Below, piece after piece: positions 15,189 through 23,041 of a stretch of DNA of 24,837 nt. The stretch spans positions 1 through 24,837 of the forward strand of contig JAAYYJ010000180.1 of assembly GCA_012515455.1 (NCBI GenBank). The letters run 5' to 3'. The notes under the pieces are model-generated. The model was given only the letters and a program-made list of their open reading frames with translations, made no database searches and was not told where the DNA came from. Each line of letters opens with the position of its first letter. Within the stretch, counting starts at the first letter, position 1. This DNA is from Oligosphaeraceae bacterium (lineage in GTDB: Bacteria > Verrucomicrobiota > Lentisphaeria > Oligosphaerales > Oligosphaeraceae). The translations under genes were made by a program, and so were the position numbers.

Positions 15189-16100
15189 TTAGAACAGCAG
15201 CAGCTGTTCACTGCTGCCAGACTGCGCCCCGCGGTTCTTCTTCTGCAACGTATTCAGGGTGTTCAGGATGCTTTGGAAGCCCTGCTCGGTGGCCAGGCGG
15301 CAGAGCAGGGCCCAGTCCGGTTCCCGGCGGCGGATGCTGTCCAGGCCCTGCCAACCGGCCGGCAGGGTGCAGTCCAGCCGGACCAGCTCGCGGTTGCGCT
15401 GCAGCAATTCCCGTGCGGTGCTGAGTTTTTCCTGCAGGGACAGGGGGGTGACTTGGGCGAGATTCCGGTAGAGCTCATCCAGGCCGCCGAATTGCTGCAG
15501 CAGCTTGGCTGCGGTTTTGGGGCCGACTCCGGGCAGGCCGGGGATGTTGTCGGAAGAGTCACCGACCAGGGCCAGGTAGTCGGCGAGAAGCTCCGGGCCG
15601 ATGCCGAACTTCTGGGTCACCGCCGCGCGGTTGCAGCTGCTCCATTGGCCTTTTTTTTCCGGGGTGATGATTTCCACCTCTTCAGCGACCAGCTGCGAGA
15701 GGTCCTTGTCGTAGCTGATGATTGCCACCGGGCGGTTCTCTCTCCGGGCAACCACTGCGGCAATCAGGTCATCGGCTTCCCGGCCTTCCTCAAGCAGCAG
15801 CGGCCAGCCCAGGGCCTGGAGCCAGATTTTAATCGGCTCGATCTGCCGGCGCAGGTCATCGGGCATGGGCGGGCGCTGGGCTTTGTATTCCGGCAGCAGC
15901 TCACAGCGGCGCCGGCATTTGCCCAGGTCGAAGGCCGCGGCGCCGAATTTCCCCTCGAGCGTCTCTTCGAGGTTCAGCAGGAATCGCACCATGCCATACA
16001 GCGCATTGACTGGTTCTCCTTTGGGGTTGGTCAGGTGTGGTACAGCGAAGAACGAGCGGTAGATCTGCCCGTAGGCGTCAATGAGAATAATGCGGTCCAT
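15189..16100 (-). CDS. Stand-alone 5'-3' exonuclease / flap endonuclease
   Basis: This 303-aa protein matches the N-terminal nuclease of DNA polymerase I (FEN/XNI family), which removes RNA primers and 5' flaps. Metal-site acids are visible: D8 (LIDAYGQIYRSFFA), D58, E108-A-D110-D111, D131 and D133 (SYDKDLSQLV), D181 and D184 in LVGDSSDNIPGLPGVGPKTA, which is also the helix-hairpin-helix DNA clamp. No polymerase domain follows. The last residues, EQLLLF, fit the sliding-clamp-binding pentapeptide pattern QLxLF. ATG 16100 fits the family start; AGGAGG lies 14 bases upstream, rather far. It is divergent from a small XRE regulator across 46 bases. RNase HIII in the same window could work in the same primer-removal route. 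Confidence 0.92.
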   Translation of the reverse strand: MDRIILIDAYGQIYRSFFAVPHLTNPKGEPVNALYGMVRFLLNLEETLEGKFGAAAFDLGKCRRRCELLPEYKAQRPPMPDDLRRQIEPIKIWLQALGWPLLLEEGREADDLIAAVVARRENRPVAIISYDKDLSQLVAEEVEIITPEKKGQWSSCNRAAVTQKFGIGPELLADYLALVGDSSDNIPGLPGVGPKTAAKLLQQFGGLDELYRNLAQVTPLSLQEKLSTARELLQRNRELVRLDCTLPAGWQGLDSIRRREPDWALLCRLATEQGFQSILNTLNTLQKKNRGAQSGSSEQLLLF

Positions 16101-16146
16101 AAGCGTTGCGCGATCCTCCTGGCAGAAATGACTGAAAGGTGATGGT

Positions 16147-16569
16147 ATGCGGAAAATTAAGCCGGATTCATTCCCGGGCAGACTGAAGATTTTGCGCAAG
16201 CGTCTCGGTTGCACCCAGGCCCAGATGGCGGCGCGGCTGCAGGTCAGCCTGAGCCGTTATTCGAAGCTTGAGATCGGCATCGGCAAGGTGAGTGCTGCGC
16301 TGGTTGAGAAGGTCTGCCGGCAGTTCGGCCTGCCGGAGTCGTGGCTCTTGCAGGGCATCGGCGACCTGCCGGCGGACCTCGCGCTGCAGGCCGAAGGCGC
16401 CAGCGCTCCGGCCCTGCTGAACGAGGAGCAGATACTCCGTATTCTGGAGTTGTCCCAGGAGCCCGGGACCAGGGCATTGGCCGCCCAGATCGCCGAGACC
16501 CTGCAGGTCCCCCTGGCGCAGGCGCTGGCGGTGCTGGTTAAGGAGAATTGGGAGTCGGGCCGGCCCTGA
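16147..16569 (+). CDS. XRE-family helix-turn-helix protein
   Basis: This 140-aa protein has an XRE/Cro-C1 DNA-binding domain at about residues 9-68 (LKILRKRLGCTQAQMAARL then VSLSRYSKLEIG as recognition helix). A segment typical of the family follows (FGLPESWLLQGIGDLP, 60-75), then a second helical part (about 90-135) that could dimerise. AAAGGTG precedes the ATG. It is divergent from the exonuclease gene with only 46 bases between them, so it may regulate that gene or itself; no operator is obvious. No phage genes are near. Confidence 0.82.
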   Translation: MRKIKPDSFPGRLKILRKRLGCTQAQMAARLQVSLSRYSKLEIGIGKVSAALVEKVCRQFGLPESWLLQGIGDLPADLALQAEGASAPALLNEEQILRILELSQEPGTRALAAQIAETLQVPLAQALAVLVKENWESGRP

Positions 16570-16596
16570 GGGCGCGATCCGGCTATAGGCCAGCAG

Positions 16597-17886
16597 TCAG
16601 CCGGCCCGGGACAGGATTTCGAGCAGCCACTGCATATTCTTTACGGCCATGGCACCGGAGACCTCGGTTTTGCCTAAACTGAAGGAGCGGATCACCTGGC
16701 GCAGCATATCCGGGCGGGAGACCGTACCCCGCGGGGTGCTGATCTCCAATTGAAAAATACCATTCTCATCCGGCTTGCCAGCGATGTCAAAGACCTGGTC
16801 CTCAAAAGTCAATTGCCGGACATTAAAGGGTTCGGCATCCGCATGCAGGGTCTGAATCCGGCAGGCGAGGTCGCGCTTGCCGCGCTTGCGCCGCAGCACG
16901 AACCGGGCATCCGCTTTCTGACCCGCGAAATCGGTCTCCAGGGTCTGCCAGTCGAGCTCGCCGTCAGGGGCGGCGACTTGCAGCGCCGCCAGCATATGTG
17001 GCGCCAGGTCAATCCAGGTCTGCCGGGCCCCGCGGGCGCGATTGCGTCCCGGCGAGACCAGCCGTCCCTGGTAGGAGGAGAGCCCTTCGGGTGGCGGCGG
17101 GCAGCACGCCAGGCAGAAATTGGCGGCCACGGCGTACTGCGTGCAGACGCCCAGCAGGCATTGTTTTTCCCGCGCCAGGTCGGTGAGCTGCTGTGCTTGC
17201 TCCAGCATGGTCTGCTGGCTCAGGTTTTCGTCATAGACGAAGGGTTTTTCGCACAGTACGTGACAGCCGGCAGTAAGGGCCGTGCGGCAGGCCTCGAAAT
17301 GCAGCTCTGGCGGCAGGCAGACATCGACGATGTCGGGCTTTTCCCGGTCCAGCAGTTCCTCCAGGCAGGTGTAGGCATTGCCGCTGAATGTACCGTTCAG
17401 GAGTTTGGGTCTGGTGGCGGCGATGCTGTCCGGGGTGTGTCCCAGGAAGGCGCAGACTGCGGCGCCTTCCAGCTGCCACCAGGAGATATGATGCCGGCCG
17501 ATGCCGCTGGCACCGAGCACCGCCACCCGCGGATGGCGGGGCATGGACTTCCCATCTGGCAAGGCTTTCAGAGATATACGGCACATTTTGAGCTCCTGCA
17601 TTATTTTGGCACTCAGGGGTGAGCGGCGGAAGCCCAGCAGCCGGGTGCCGTTGTAACCAAATATCCGGGCGATATCCGCACTTTGCAAGCACTGGAAAAC
17701 CGGGCAGGGGAACGCAGCGAGAAGCTGCCGCCGGCTGGAAACCGAGATATCCTCAGTGATCAGCAAGAAGGCCAGCTTGTGGCTGACTTGGGTCAGACGC
17801 TCACGGCCTACTTCCAGCAAACGCGACCGCAGTATAAACGGGGCGAGTCTTTCCAGGGCGGGGCTGATGGGCAGGCATTCGGACAT
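16597..17886 (-). CDS. L7Ae-like domain fused to Gfo/Idh/MocA oxidoreductase
   Basis: One uninterrupted 429-codon frame joins two unlike parts. Residues about 10-100 resemble the L7Ae/YlxQ RNA-binding fold: HKLAFLLITEDIS (36-48), CPVFQC (61-66) and LLGFRRSPLSAKI (83-95). From 118 there is a Gfo/Idh/MocA oxidoreductase with VAVLGASGIG (121-130), CEKPF (212-216) and a WIDLAPHM block in the C-terminal domain. The ATG at 17886 has AAAGAG upstream and lies 20 bases after the previous stop. A second ATG at 17586 (residue 101) has a strong AGGAG six bases upstream and would give a free 329-aa oxidoreductase, and ATG 17544 a 315-aa one. So either a true fusion, or two products from one frame, is possible. 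The oxidoreductase part is sure; the L7Ae assignment is by pattern only. Confidence 0.75.
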   Translation of the reverse strand: MSECLPISPALERLAPFILRSRLLEVGRERLTQVSHKLAFLLITEDISVSSRRQLLAAFPCPVFQCLQSADIARIFGYNGTRLLGFRRSPLSAKIMQELKMCRISLKALPDGKSMPRHPRVAVLGASGIGRHHISWWQLEGAAVCAFLGHTPDSIAATRPKLLNGTFSGNAYTCLEELLDREKPDIVDVCLPPELHFEACRTALTAGCHVLCEKPFVYDENLSQQTMLEQAQQLTDLAREKQCLLGVCTQYAVAANFCLACCPPPPEGLSSYQGRLVSPGRNRARGARQTWIDLAPHMLAALQVAAPDGELDWQTLETDFAGQKADARFVLRRKRGKRDLACRIQTLHADAEPFNVRQLTFEDQVFDIAGKPDENGIFQLEISTPRGTVSRPDMLRQVIRSFSLGKTEVSGAMAVKNMQWLLEILSRAG

Positions 17887-17906
17887 GGCGGCTCTTTAAC
17901 GGGTGG

Positions 17907-19286
17907 TTAATTCAAATAACGGTCCACTTCATTGGCGGTAATCACTCCGTAATTGGCCGCACCCAGCCAGCCGGACATGATGATGCCTACTGAGCCGGTG
18001 TGAAACAGCCCGCCGACCTGCTTGAACAGCTCCATGCTGTAGCGCAGACCGTCAAACTTGCTGCCGAAGGTCGCGCCCTGGAGGTGTCCGGTATAGCGCT
18101 GGAAGGTCAGGGGGGTGGCGGCCTCGGTGTAGTCGCAGATGCTGCGGAGCTCGGGGATGTATTGTTCCAGCGCCGCGAGGGTGTCCTCGATCATGGCTTT
18201 TTTGGCGGCGCGGTATTCCTCGCGGGTCATCTTGGCCCAGTCCTCATAGCGGGCATTCATGGAGGCCACCACGCTGTATTTATGCGTGCCCGGGCGGATT
18301 TCCGGGTAGTACACCGAATAGGTGCGGCTGGAAATATTGCGGCTCAGCAGTGCATCGGTGTTATATTCCGGGCAGGTGGAGGTAAACAGCAAGTCGCCGA
18401 TATAGGGAATTGTCGCGCCCTCCCGGATGCCGATATAGACCTGGCAGCTGCTGGTGCTCAGACGCACCTTCTGCAGTCCGGACAGGAATTCCGGGCTGAA
18501 GAACTCCTGGCCAGTCCATTCCAGGACGGTGCGCGGCAGACTGCCGTTGGAGATCACTGCCTGGCAGGCGATTTCCCGGCCATTGACCCGCACTGCCCGG
18601 ACCTTGCCGCCGGCGACGTAAATCTTGTCCACCGCGGCGGAGGTCTCGACCTCGACGGCGCAGGAGCGCAATTCGCGCTGCATCATCTCGATCATGCAGT
18701 CGGTACCGCCCTGGAAGGTATAAACTCCTTCGCTCATGAAGTTGCCGAAGACGATGCCGTAGCTGATGGCCGGTTCATCGAGGGTCGAGCCATTGGCGTA
18801 GGTGATGGGCTCCATCAGGAAGCGCCAGACATCGGTGCGGCCGGGGAAATAACGCTGGAAGAATTCGCGCGTGGTCTCGCTATTGTCGTCGTAGTAATTC
18901 ATGGCTGCGATGCCGGCGAAGAATGCCTCGACGCGCTCCTGGGGCAGTCCGAACAGTTCCTGCAGTTTGGCCCGGAAGTCCCGATTGTCGAAGGTGGTGT
19001 CGAGTTGGAACTGGGGGTTGTGGAAGCGGATGGAACGCACCTGCACCACCCGTTCGGCGAAGTCCTTGCCCCAGTATTTGCGCAGACTTTTGCGCATCCC
19101 GACCGGGAAACCGTGCAGCGCGACATCAAAGATATGGTCCCGGCGCTGAAAATAAGTCGCCAGGCCGCCGAGTTGCGAGTGCTGTTCGGCCAGGAGGATG
19201 TGCCGGCCCTCCCGGGCCAGGCGGCGGGCGGCAGTCAGGCCGCCCAGACCTCCGCCAATTACCACGATATCATAACTGTCTCGCAT
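17907..19286 (-). CDS. CrtI/CRTISO-like FAD-dependent oxidoreductase
   Basis: This 459-aa flavoprotein belongs to the phytoene desaturase/carotenoid isomerase/retinol saturase branch. The N-terminal dinucleotide-binding motif IVVIGGGLGGLTAARRLA (7-24) with acidic E34 and the following SQLGG (37-41) are typical, and the C-terminal block HTGSVGIIMSGWLGAANYG closes the FAD site. No phytoene synthase or other carotenoid gene is near, so carotenoid work is not implied; lipid or quinone substrates are equally possible. A ribosome site AGGA lies about eight bases before the ATG and a good promoter is just upstream. The L7Ae-Gfo/Idh gene follows after 20 bases, so they form an operon. Confidence 0.87.
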   Translation of the reverse strand: MRDSYDIVVIGGGLGGLTAARRLAREGRHILLAEQHSQLGGLATYFQRRDHIFDVALHGFPVGMRKSLRKYWGKDFAERVVQVRSIRFHNPQFQLDTTFDNRDFRAKLQELFGLPQERVEAFFAGIAAMNYYDDNSETTREFFQRYFPGRTDVWRFLMEPITYANGSTLDEPAISYGIVFGNFMSEGVYTFQGGTDCMIEMMQRELRSCAVEVETSAAVDKIYVAGGKVRAVRVNGREIACQAVISNGSLPRTVLEWTGQEFFSPEFLSGLQKVRLSTSSCQVYIGIREGATIPYIGDLLFTSTCPEYNTDALLSRNISSRTYSVYYPEIRPGTHKYSVVASMNARYEDWAKMTREEYRAAKKAMIEDTLAALEQYIPELRSICDYTEAATPLTFQRYTGHLQGATFGSKFDGLRYSMELFKQVGGLFHTGSVGIIMSGWLGAANYGVITANEVDRYLN

Positions 19287-19297
19287 TGAACAATCCT

Positions 19298-19326
19298 ATT
19301 CTTAACCAGGGAGAAAACATTGTCAA
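19298..19326 (-). promoter_or_regulatory. Promoter of the CrtI-like / L7Ae-Gfo/Idh operon
   Basis: On the minus strand a perfect -35 TTGACA (19326-19321) is followed after 17 bases by AAGAAT (19303-19298), 12 bases before the start codon of the CrtI-like gene. The start point would then be very close to the ATG, giving a short leader that still holds AGGA. Confidence 0.5.
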
Positions 19327-19330
19327 AACA

Positions 19331-19378
19331 CTGCCAAGCCGGCGTTTGCGGTTCTGGTCCTGGTGCCAGACGCGGCAG
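19331..19378 (-). terminator. Weak terminator-like structure after dehydratase gene
   Basis: Directly after the dehydratase stop, CTGCC and GGCAG form outer arms around an inner TCTGG/CCAGA hairpin, followed on the minus strand by TGTTTTG. The long loop makes it weak, but its place before a new promoter fits a transcript end. Confidence 0.25.
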
Positions 19379-19380
19379 CC

Positions 19381-20556
19381 TCAGCAGTCCTCCAGAGTAT
19401 AGTATGGGCAGGCGTCGGGGGGGCGAATGGCGGTCAAATCGCCGCGGTAATGCCGCAGTTCGCAGCGCTGATAAGGATGTTTCAGCAGTTCCTCCTCCCG
19501 CAGTTCCAGGCCCAGTCCCGGGCGTTCCGGGATGAGCATGCGTCCGCCCTGCATGACCAGGGTCTCGTCACAGATATCCTGCCGCCAGGGGACGTCGGTC
19601 AGCATCATTTCCAGGAGCACGAAATTGGGGACGCAGGCTGCGAGCTGCAGGGTGGCGGCATTGGCGACCGGTCCGGAGGGGTTATGGGGGCAGAAGCCGA
19701 GATGTCTGGTTTCGGCCTCGGCTGCGAGCAGGCGCAGTTCCATGATACCCCCTGCATGCGAGACATCCGGCTGGATGTAATCCGCGCATTGCAGGTCAAA
19801 GAACTGGCGGTATTCATACCGGTTGTACAGGCGTTCGCCGGCGGCCAGGGGTACGCGCACGCGGCTTTTGACTTCGCGCAGTCCCTCTTTGTCGTCCGGC
19901 GGGATGGGCTCTTCGAACCAGAAGATGTCGAATTCTTCCAGAGCATGGCCGATTTTTACCGCGGTAGGGATATCGAATCGTCCATGTCCTTCGATCAGCA
20001 GCTGAATTTCAGCGCCGGCACTGTCGGCGACCTGGCGGATGCAGTCCAGGGCGGCATTCAATTCCGCCTTGCTGATCTGCTGCCAGGCTTTGCCGAAGGG
20101 GTCCCATTTGCAGCCCAGGAATTTATGCTCGGCCACGGTTTTGGCCTTCTGGGCGAATTCCTCCGCGGTCCGTGCGGGTGCGAACCAGCCGTTGACATAA
20201 ACTGGTATTGCATTGCGGACCTTTCCGCCCAGCAGCTGGTACACGGGCACGCCCAGGTCTTTGCCCTTGATGTCCCATAAGGCCATTTCCACCCCGGCCA
20301 GGGCGCTCATCAGCACCGGCCCGCCGCGCCAGTAGGCATCGCGGTAGCAGTCATGCCGGAAGGCTTCGATATGATGCGGGTCTTTGCCCAGCAGGTAACT
20401 CTGCAAATCCATAATGGCGGCCTGCACCGTCAGTTCACGGTATTCGAGGGTGGCTTCGCCCCAGCCGTGTATACCGCAGTCGGTCTCAATTTTCACAAAT
20501 ACGAAATTCGTGCGGTAAGCGTTGCAGATGAAGGTCTTGAGAGCAGTGATTTTCAT
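19381..20556 (-). CDS. Enolase-superfamily sugar-acid dehydratase (mandelate racemase/GalD-like)
   Basis: This 391-aa enzyme removes water from an aldonic or uronic-type sugar acid via an enolate intermediate. The N-terminal capping domain is followed by a barrel with metal ligands E189 (LIEGHGRF), E215 (WFEEPIP) and E241 (AAGERLYNR). H191 and H291 (CPHNPSGPV) are likely acid/base residues, in the positions used by galactonate dehydratase-type members; K150 in KWDPFG lies in the usual second-strand position. Sequence style is closest to GalD/DgoD, but specificity cannot be fixed. ATG 20556 (MKITALKTF) is chosen over one at 20565; neither has a clear ribosome site. It sits 58 bases after the ATP-cone gene and fits with the glycan-degrading genes in the window. 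Confidence 0.9.
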   Translation of the reverse strand: MKITALKTFICNAYRTNFVFVKIETDCGIHGWGEATLEYRELTVQAAIMDLQSYLLGKDPHHIEAFRHDCYRDAYWRGGPVLMSALAGVEMALWDIKGKDLGVPVYQLLGGKVRNAIPVYVNGWFAPARTAEEFAQKAKTVAEHKFLGCKWDPFGKAWQQISKAELNAALDCIRQVADSAGAEIQLLIEGHGRFDIPTAVKIGHALEEFDIFWFEEPIPPDDKEGLREVKSRVRVPLAAGERLYNRYEYRQFFDLQCADYIQPDVSHAGGIMELRLLAAEAETRHLGFCPHNPSGPVANAATLQLAACVPNFVLLEMMLTDVPWRQDICDETLVMQGGRMLIPERPGLGLELREEELLKHPYQRCELRHYRGDLTAIRPPDACPYYTLEDC

Positions 20557-20614
20557 GGCGTGCACATTGAGTAAGCGGTGGCGGGACCAGCCTGCCGGGT
20601 CGGGTCTGCAGACT

Positions 20615-21592
20615 TCAGCGGAAGCTGAGCAGCAGTTCGAAGCTCTGCTGCTGCAGCTGTTCCTCCAGCAGCATGGTCACCTTCTGGCGCAGAGTCGTCT
20701 GACGGCGTTTTTTCCAGCCGGGCAGCTGTTGTTGGAAGAAGTCCCGATAGGCGGGGAAGATCACGTGGGCGCCGGGATTTTCGATGCGCGGCCAGGTCTG
20801 CCGGATGTGCTCACGCATGCGCTGCAGCAGCAGCAGTATCTCCTGGCAGATTTCCGGCAGCTGCGGCAGCAGGCTTTCTTCCGGCTGCCAATCCTGGCTC
20901 ACGGGCCGCAACGCCTGCAGATGCATTTCCAGGCGTGCGGTCGGGAAGATATCTGAGAGCGGCAGGAGCCGGAGCACGTTGCGCTTGATCAGCAGCTGAC
21001 TCGCATCGCTGGCCAGATGGGCCCAGGCGTCTGCGGGGATGAATTCGGTCCCGGCCGGGCGGCGCGGCTTTTTGCCTGCCGGGGCAGCGCCGGGGCAACG
21101 CCGGAAATGCAGGATATGCACTGCCAGTTCCCGCATGAAGGCCTCGCTGGCGCAGACGAAGCCGAGCTTCTCCAACGCCGTGAGGCTCTCCCGGCTGAGG
21201 TCCTGCAGCTGGTTCTCGGCCAGGGGCAGGGTGCGGGCCAGCATCGCGGTGAGCTTGCTGTGCTCCCAGGGCTGCATCTCGCCGGGAACCAGGGATTGGT
21301 CTGAGTCGGTCAACTGCCCGAAGGAAACCGCGACTTCGCCATAGCCGGTGGCGACCAGGACATTTGCGAGCAGGGCCTGCAGCGCATCGCTGTCAAGGTC
21401 CTCACCGGCAGCATTGCCGGAGCGGATTTTCTCTTCCAGCATCAGGGAGAAGTGCTCCGGCAGCCATGGATCGCTGATGCCGTTGCTACGGAAGGCCTGG
21501 GTCAGTTTTTCTCTCAGTTTATCCAAGTCGAAAGACTGCAAGCTGCCGTCATGGTGCTGGACCAGCAGACTGGTGGAATAAATCTTAATCAT
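20615..21592 (-). CDS. ATP-cone-like protein coupled to nrdR, function unknown
   Basis: The first ~95 residues of this 325-aa protein look like an ATP-cone, the nucleotide-sensing domain of ribonucleotide reductases and NrdR: DGSLQSFDLDKLREKL (15-30), FRSNGIS (34-40) and DALQALLANVLVATGYGEVA near 69-88. The remaining 230 residues are helical, rich in Leu and Gln, with no motif I recognise; there is no reductase active-site cysteine pattern. Its ATG overlaps the end of nrdR by 8 bases, so translation is coupled. This suggests a partner or modulator of NrdR or another dNTP/ATP-sensing regulator. Only the N-terminal domain and the coupling support that. Confidence 0.75.
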   Translation of the reverse strand: MIKIYSTSLLVQHHDGSLQSFDLDKLREKLTQAFRSNGISDPWLPEHFSLMLEEKIRSGNAAGEDLDSDALQALLANVLVATGYGEVAVSFGQLTDSDQSLVPGEMQPWEHSKLTAMLARTLPLAENQLQDLSRESLTALEKLGFVCASEAFMRELAVHILHFRRCPGAAPAGKKPRRPAGTEFIPADAWAHLASDASQLLIKRNVLRLLPLSDIFPTARLEMHLQALRPVSQDWQPEESLLPQLPEICQEILLLLQRMREHIRQTWPRIENPGAHVIFPAYRDFFQQQLPGWKKRRQTTLRQKVTMLLEEQLQQQSFELLLSFR

Positions 21593-22067
21593 GATCTTTC
21601 TTGCCGGCTTCCTCTGGCGTCTCGGCCAGACTGTGTACCGCGCTGATGAACGCATCCGCATCCTGGAAATGCCGGTACACGGAAGCGAAGCGGACGTAGG
21701 CTACGTCATCGAGCTGCTTCAAGGCGGCCATCACCATCTCGCCAATCTGGGCCGTGGAGACCTCGCTTTGCGGCAGCAGCGCCAGGGAGTTGGTGATGTC
21801 ACCGACGATTTTGTCGACCGCCTCCTGGCTGACAGAGCGCTTCCAGCAGGCCATATTGATGCCGTCACGCAGCTTCTCGGGCTTGAATTCCTCGCGCCGG
21901 CCATCGCGTTTGACCACGGTGATATCGGCGGGAATCACCGTCTCGTAGGTAGTGAAACGGAAACTGCAGTTCTGGCACTGCCGCCGCCGCCGAATCGTCT
22001 CGCCTTCCTTGGAGACGCGCGTTTCAATTACTTTGTCATTATCGAGTTTGCATTTAGGACAACGCAT
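21585..22067 (-). CDS. nrdR: Transcriptional repressor NrdR
   Basis: This 160-aa repressor senses ATP/dATP and represses ribonucleotide reductase genes by binding NrdR boxes. The zinc ribbon has C3, C6, C31 and C34 (MRCPKCKLDN and RRQCQNCSFRFTTYE); the ATP-cone follows at about 49-139, starting VVKRDGRREEFKPEKL. ATG 22067 is preceded by GAGG at eight bases. It lies 19 bases after ymdB and overlaps the next gene by 8 bases. No ribonucleotide reductase gene or clear NrdR box is present in this window. Confidence 0.97.
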   Translation of the reverse strand: MRCPKCKLDNDKVIETRVSKEGETIRRRRQCQNCSFRFTTYETVIPADITVVKRDGRREEFKPEKLRDGINMACWKRSVSQEAVDKIVGDITNSLALLPQSEVSTAQIGEMVMAALKQLDDVAYVRFASVYRHFQDADAFISAVHSLAETPEEAGKKDHD

Positions 22068-22086
22068 GATAATTACCTCAGAATGC

Positions 22087-22869
22087 TCACGGCAGGTCAC
22101 GCATGACCCGTTCGATGCCGACGGCCCGGCCTTCATCGTTCAGGGTGACTACCACGGCATGCAGGCGGATGCCCTTGTCCACCACGGTGAACCGGGCCGG
22201 CATGCCAGTCCGGAAACGCTGCAGGACTGGCTGCACCGCCCGCCCCAGGATGGAATCGCGGGCCCCGACCATCCCGACATCACATTGAAACGCAGTGCCG
22301 CCGGGGAAAATTTGCTGGTCTGCGGTAGGGACGTGGGTATGGGTACCCAGGACTGCACTGACCTTCCCCGCCAGGAAGCGCCCGAGAGCGATTTTTTCAC
22401 TGGTGGCTTCGGCGTGGAAATCGACAATAATATTGCTGGTCTCTTTTTGTATCTGCGGGATGATGTTCTCGGCGGCCTCAAACGGGCAGTTCGCTCCCAC
22501 AGTCATAAAGGTCCGTCCCAGCAGTGACAACACTGCGATCCGGCGGCCATTTTCGGCGGTAAAGACAGCATACCCGCGGCCGGGCTGGCAAGCGGGCAGA
22601 TTGGCCGGGCGCAGGACATTGGTGAGCTGTTCGATTTCGAAAGTGAATTCCTTCTGGTCCCAGACATGGTCGCCGGCAGTGCAGACATCGATGCCGCGGT
22701 TGAACAGCTCCTGCAGGCAGTTCTTGGTCAGGCCGTTGCCCCCGGCGATGTTTTCCGCATTGGCGATGCAGAACTCGCAGGCGTACTCGCGGCGGAGAAC
22801 TGGCGTCAAGGCCATTGCCGCCTCGCGTCCGCCCTTGCCGACGATATCTCCAATGAACAGTATTTTCAT
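22087..22869 (-). CDS. ymdB: YmdB-family metallophosphoesterase (TIGR00282)
   Basis: This 260-aa di-metal phosphoesterase corresponds to Bacillus YmdB, which hydrolyses 2',3'-cyclic nucleotides. Metal ligands are visible: D8 (FIGDIVGKGGRE), E39-N40 (ANAENIAGGNG), H152 (VDFHAEATSEK), H177 and H179 (GTHTHVPTAD). The bridging Asn of the Bacillus enzyme (GNH) is Asp67 here (TAGDHVWDQKE). AGGAAGG lies before the ATG. It is the first gene of the minus-strand run with nrdR. Length is normal. Confidence 0.94.
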   Translation of the reverse strand: MKILFIGDIVGKGGREAAMALTPVLRREYACEFCIANAENIAGGNGLTKNCLQELFNRGIDVCTAGDHVWDQKEFTFEIEQLTNVLRPANLPACQPGRGYAVFTAENGRRIAVLSLLGRTFMTVGANCPFEAAENIIPQIQKETSNIIVDFHAEATSEKIALGRFLAGKVSAVLGTHTHVPTADQQIFPGGTAFQCDVGMVGARDSILGRAVQPVLQRFRTGMPARFTVVDKGIRLHAVVVTLNDEGRAVGIERVMRDLP

Positions 22870-22894
22870 TATGCCTTCCTGATGTAAATCTCAT

Positions 22895-22923
22895 AATATA
22901 TCATCTCAAATGCTTGCTGGAAA
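22895..22923 (-). promoter_or_regulatory. Putative promoter of the ymdB-nrdR run
   Basis: On the minus strand TTTCCA (22923-22918) and TATATT (22900-22895) are 17 bases apart, 25 bases before the ymdB start codon. Confidence 0.4.
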
Positions 22924-23041
22924 GAGCAGCTGCGAGGTAAAGTTGCTGAGCCAGCCAGCCGCGGCGGGCAAAAGGCAGTCTGCCGGGGCCTGGTTCAGCG
23001 GGAAGGCTCTCTCGGTGCCGGTCGCCGTGCCGGTTGGAGGT

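Noticed and set aside
15162..16142. Plus-strand frame of 326 codons
   Set aside because: Antisense to the 5'-3' exonuclease, which carries all metal-site acids.
16147..16569. Prophage or mobile element suggested by the XRE regulator
   Set aside because: No integrase, structural gene, terminal repeat or attachment site is visible; flanking genes are ordinary chromosomal ones.
17907..19286. Carotenoid biosynthesis cluster suggested by the CrtI-like gene
   Set aside because: No phytoene synthase, cyclase or isoprenoid gene is nearby, and this branch includes many enzymes with other substrates.
18000..20280. Long plus-strand frames opposite the CrtI-like and dehydratase genes
   Set aside because: Both opposite-strand genes have full catalytic motifs; the plus frames have none.
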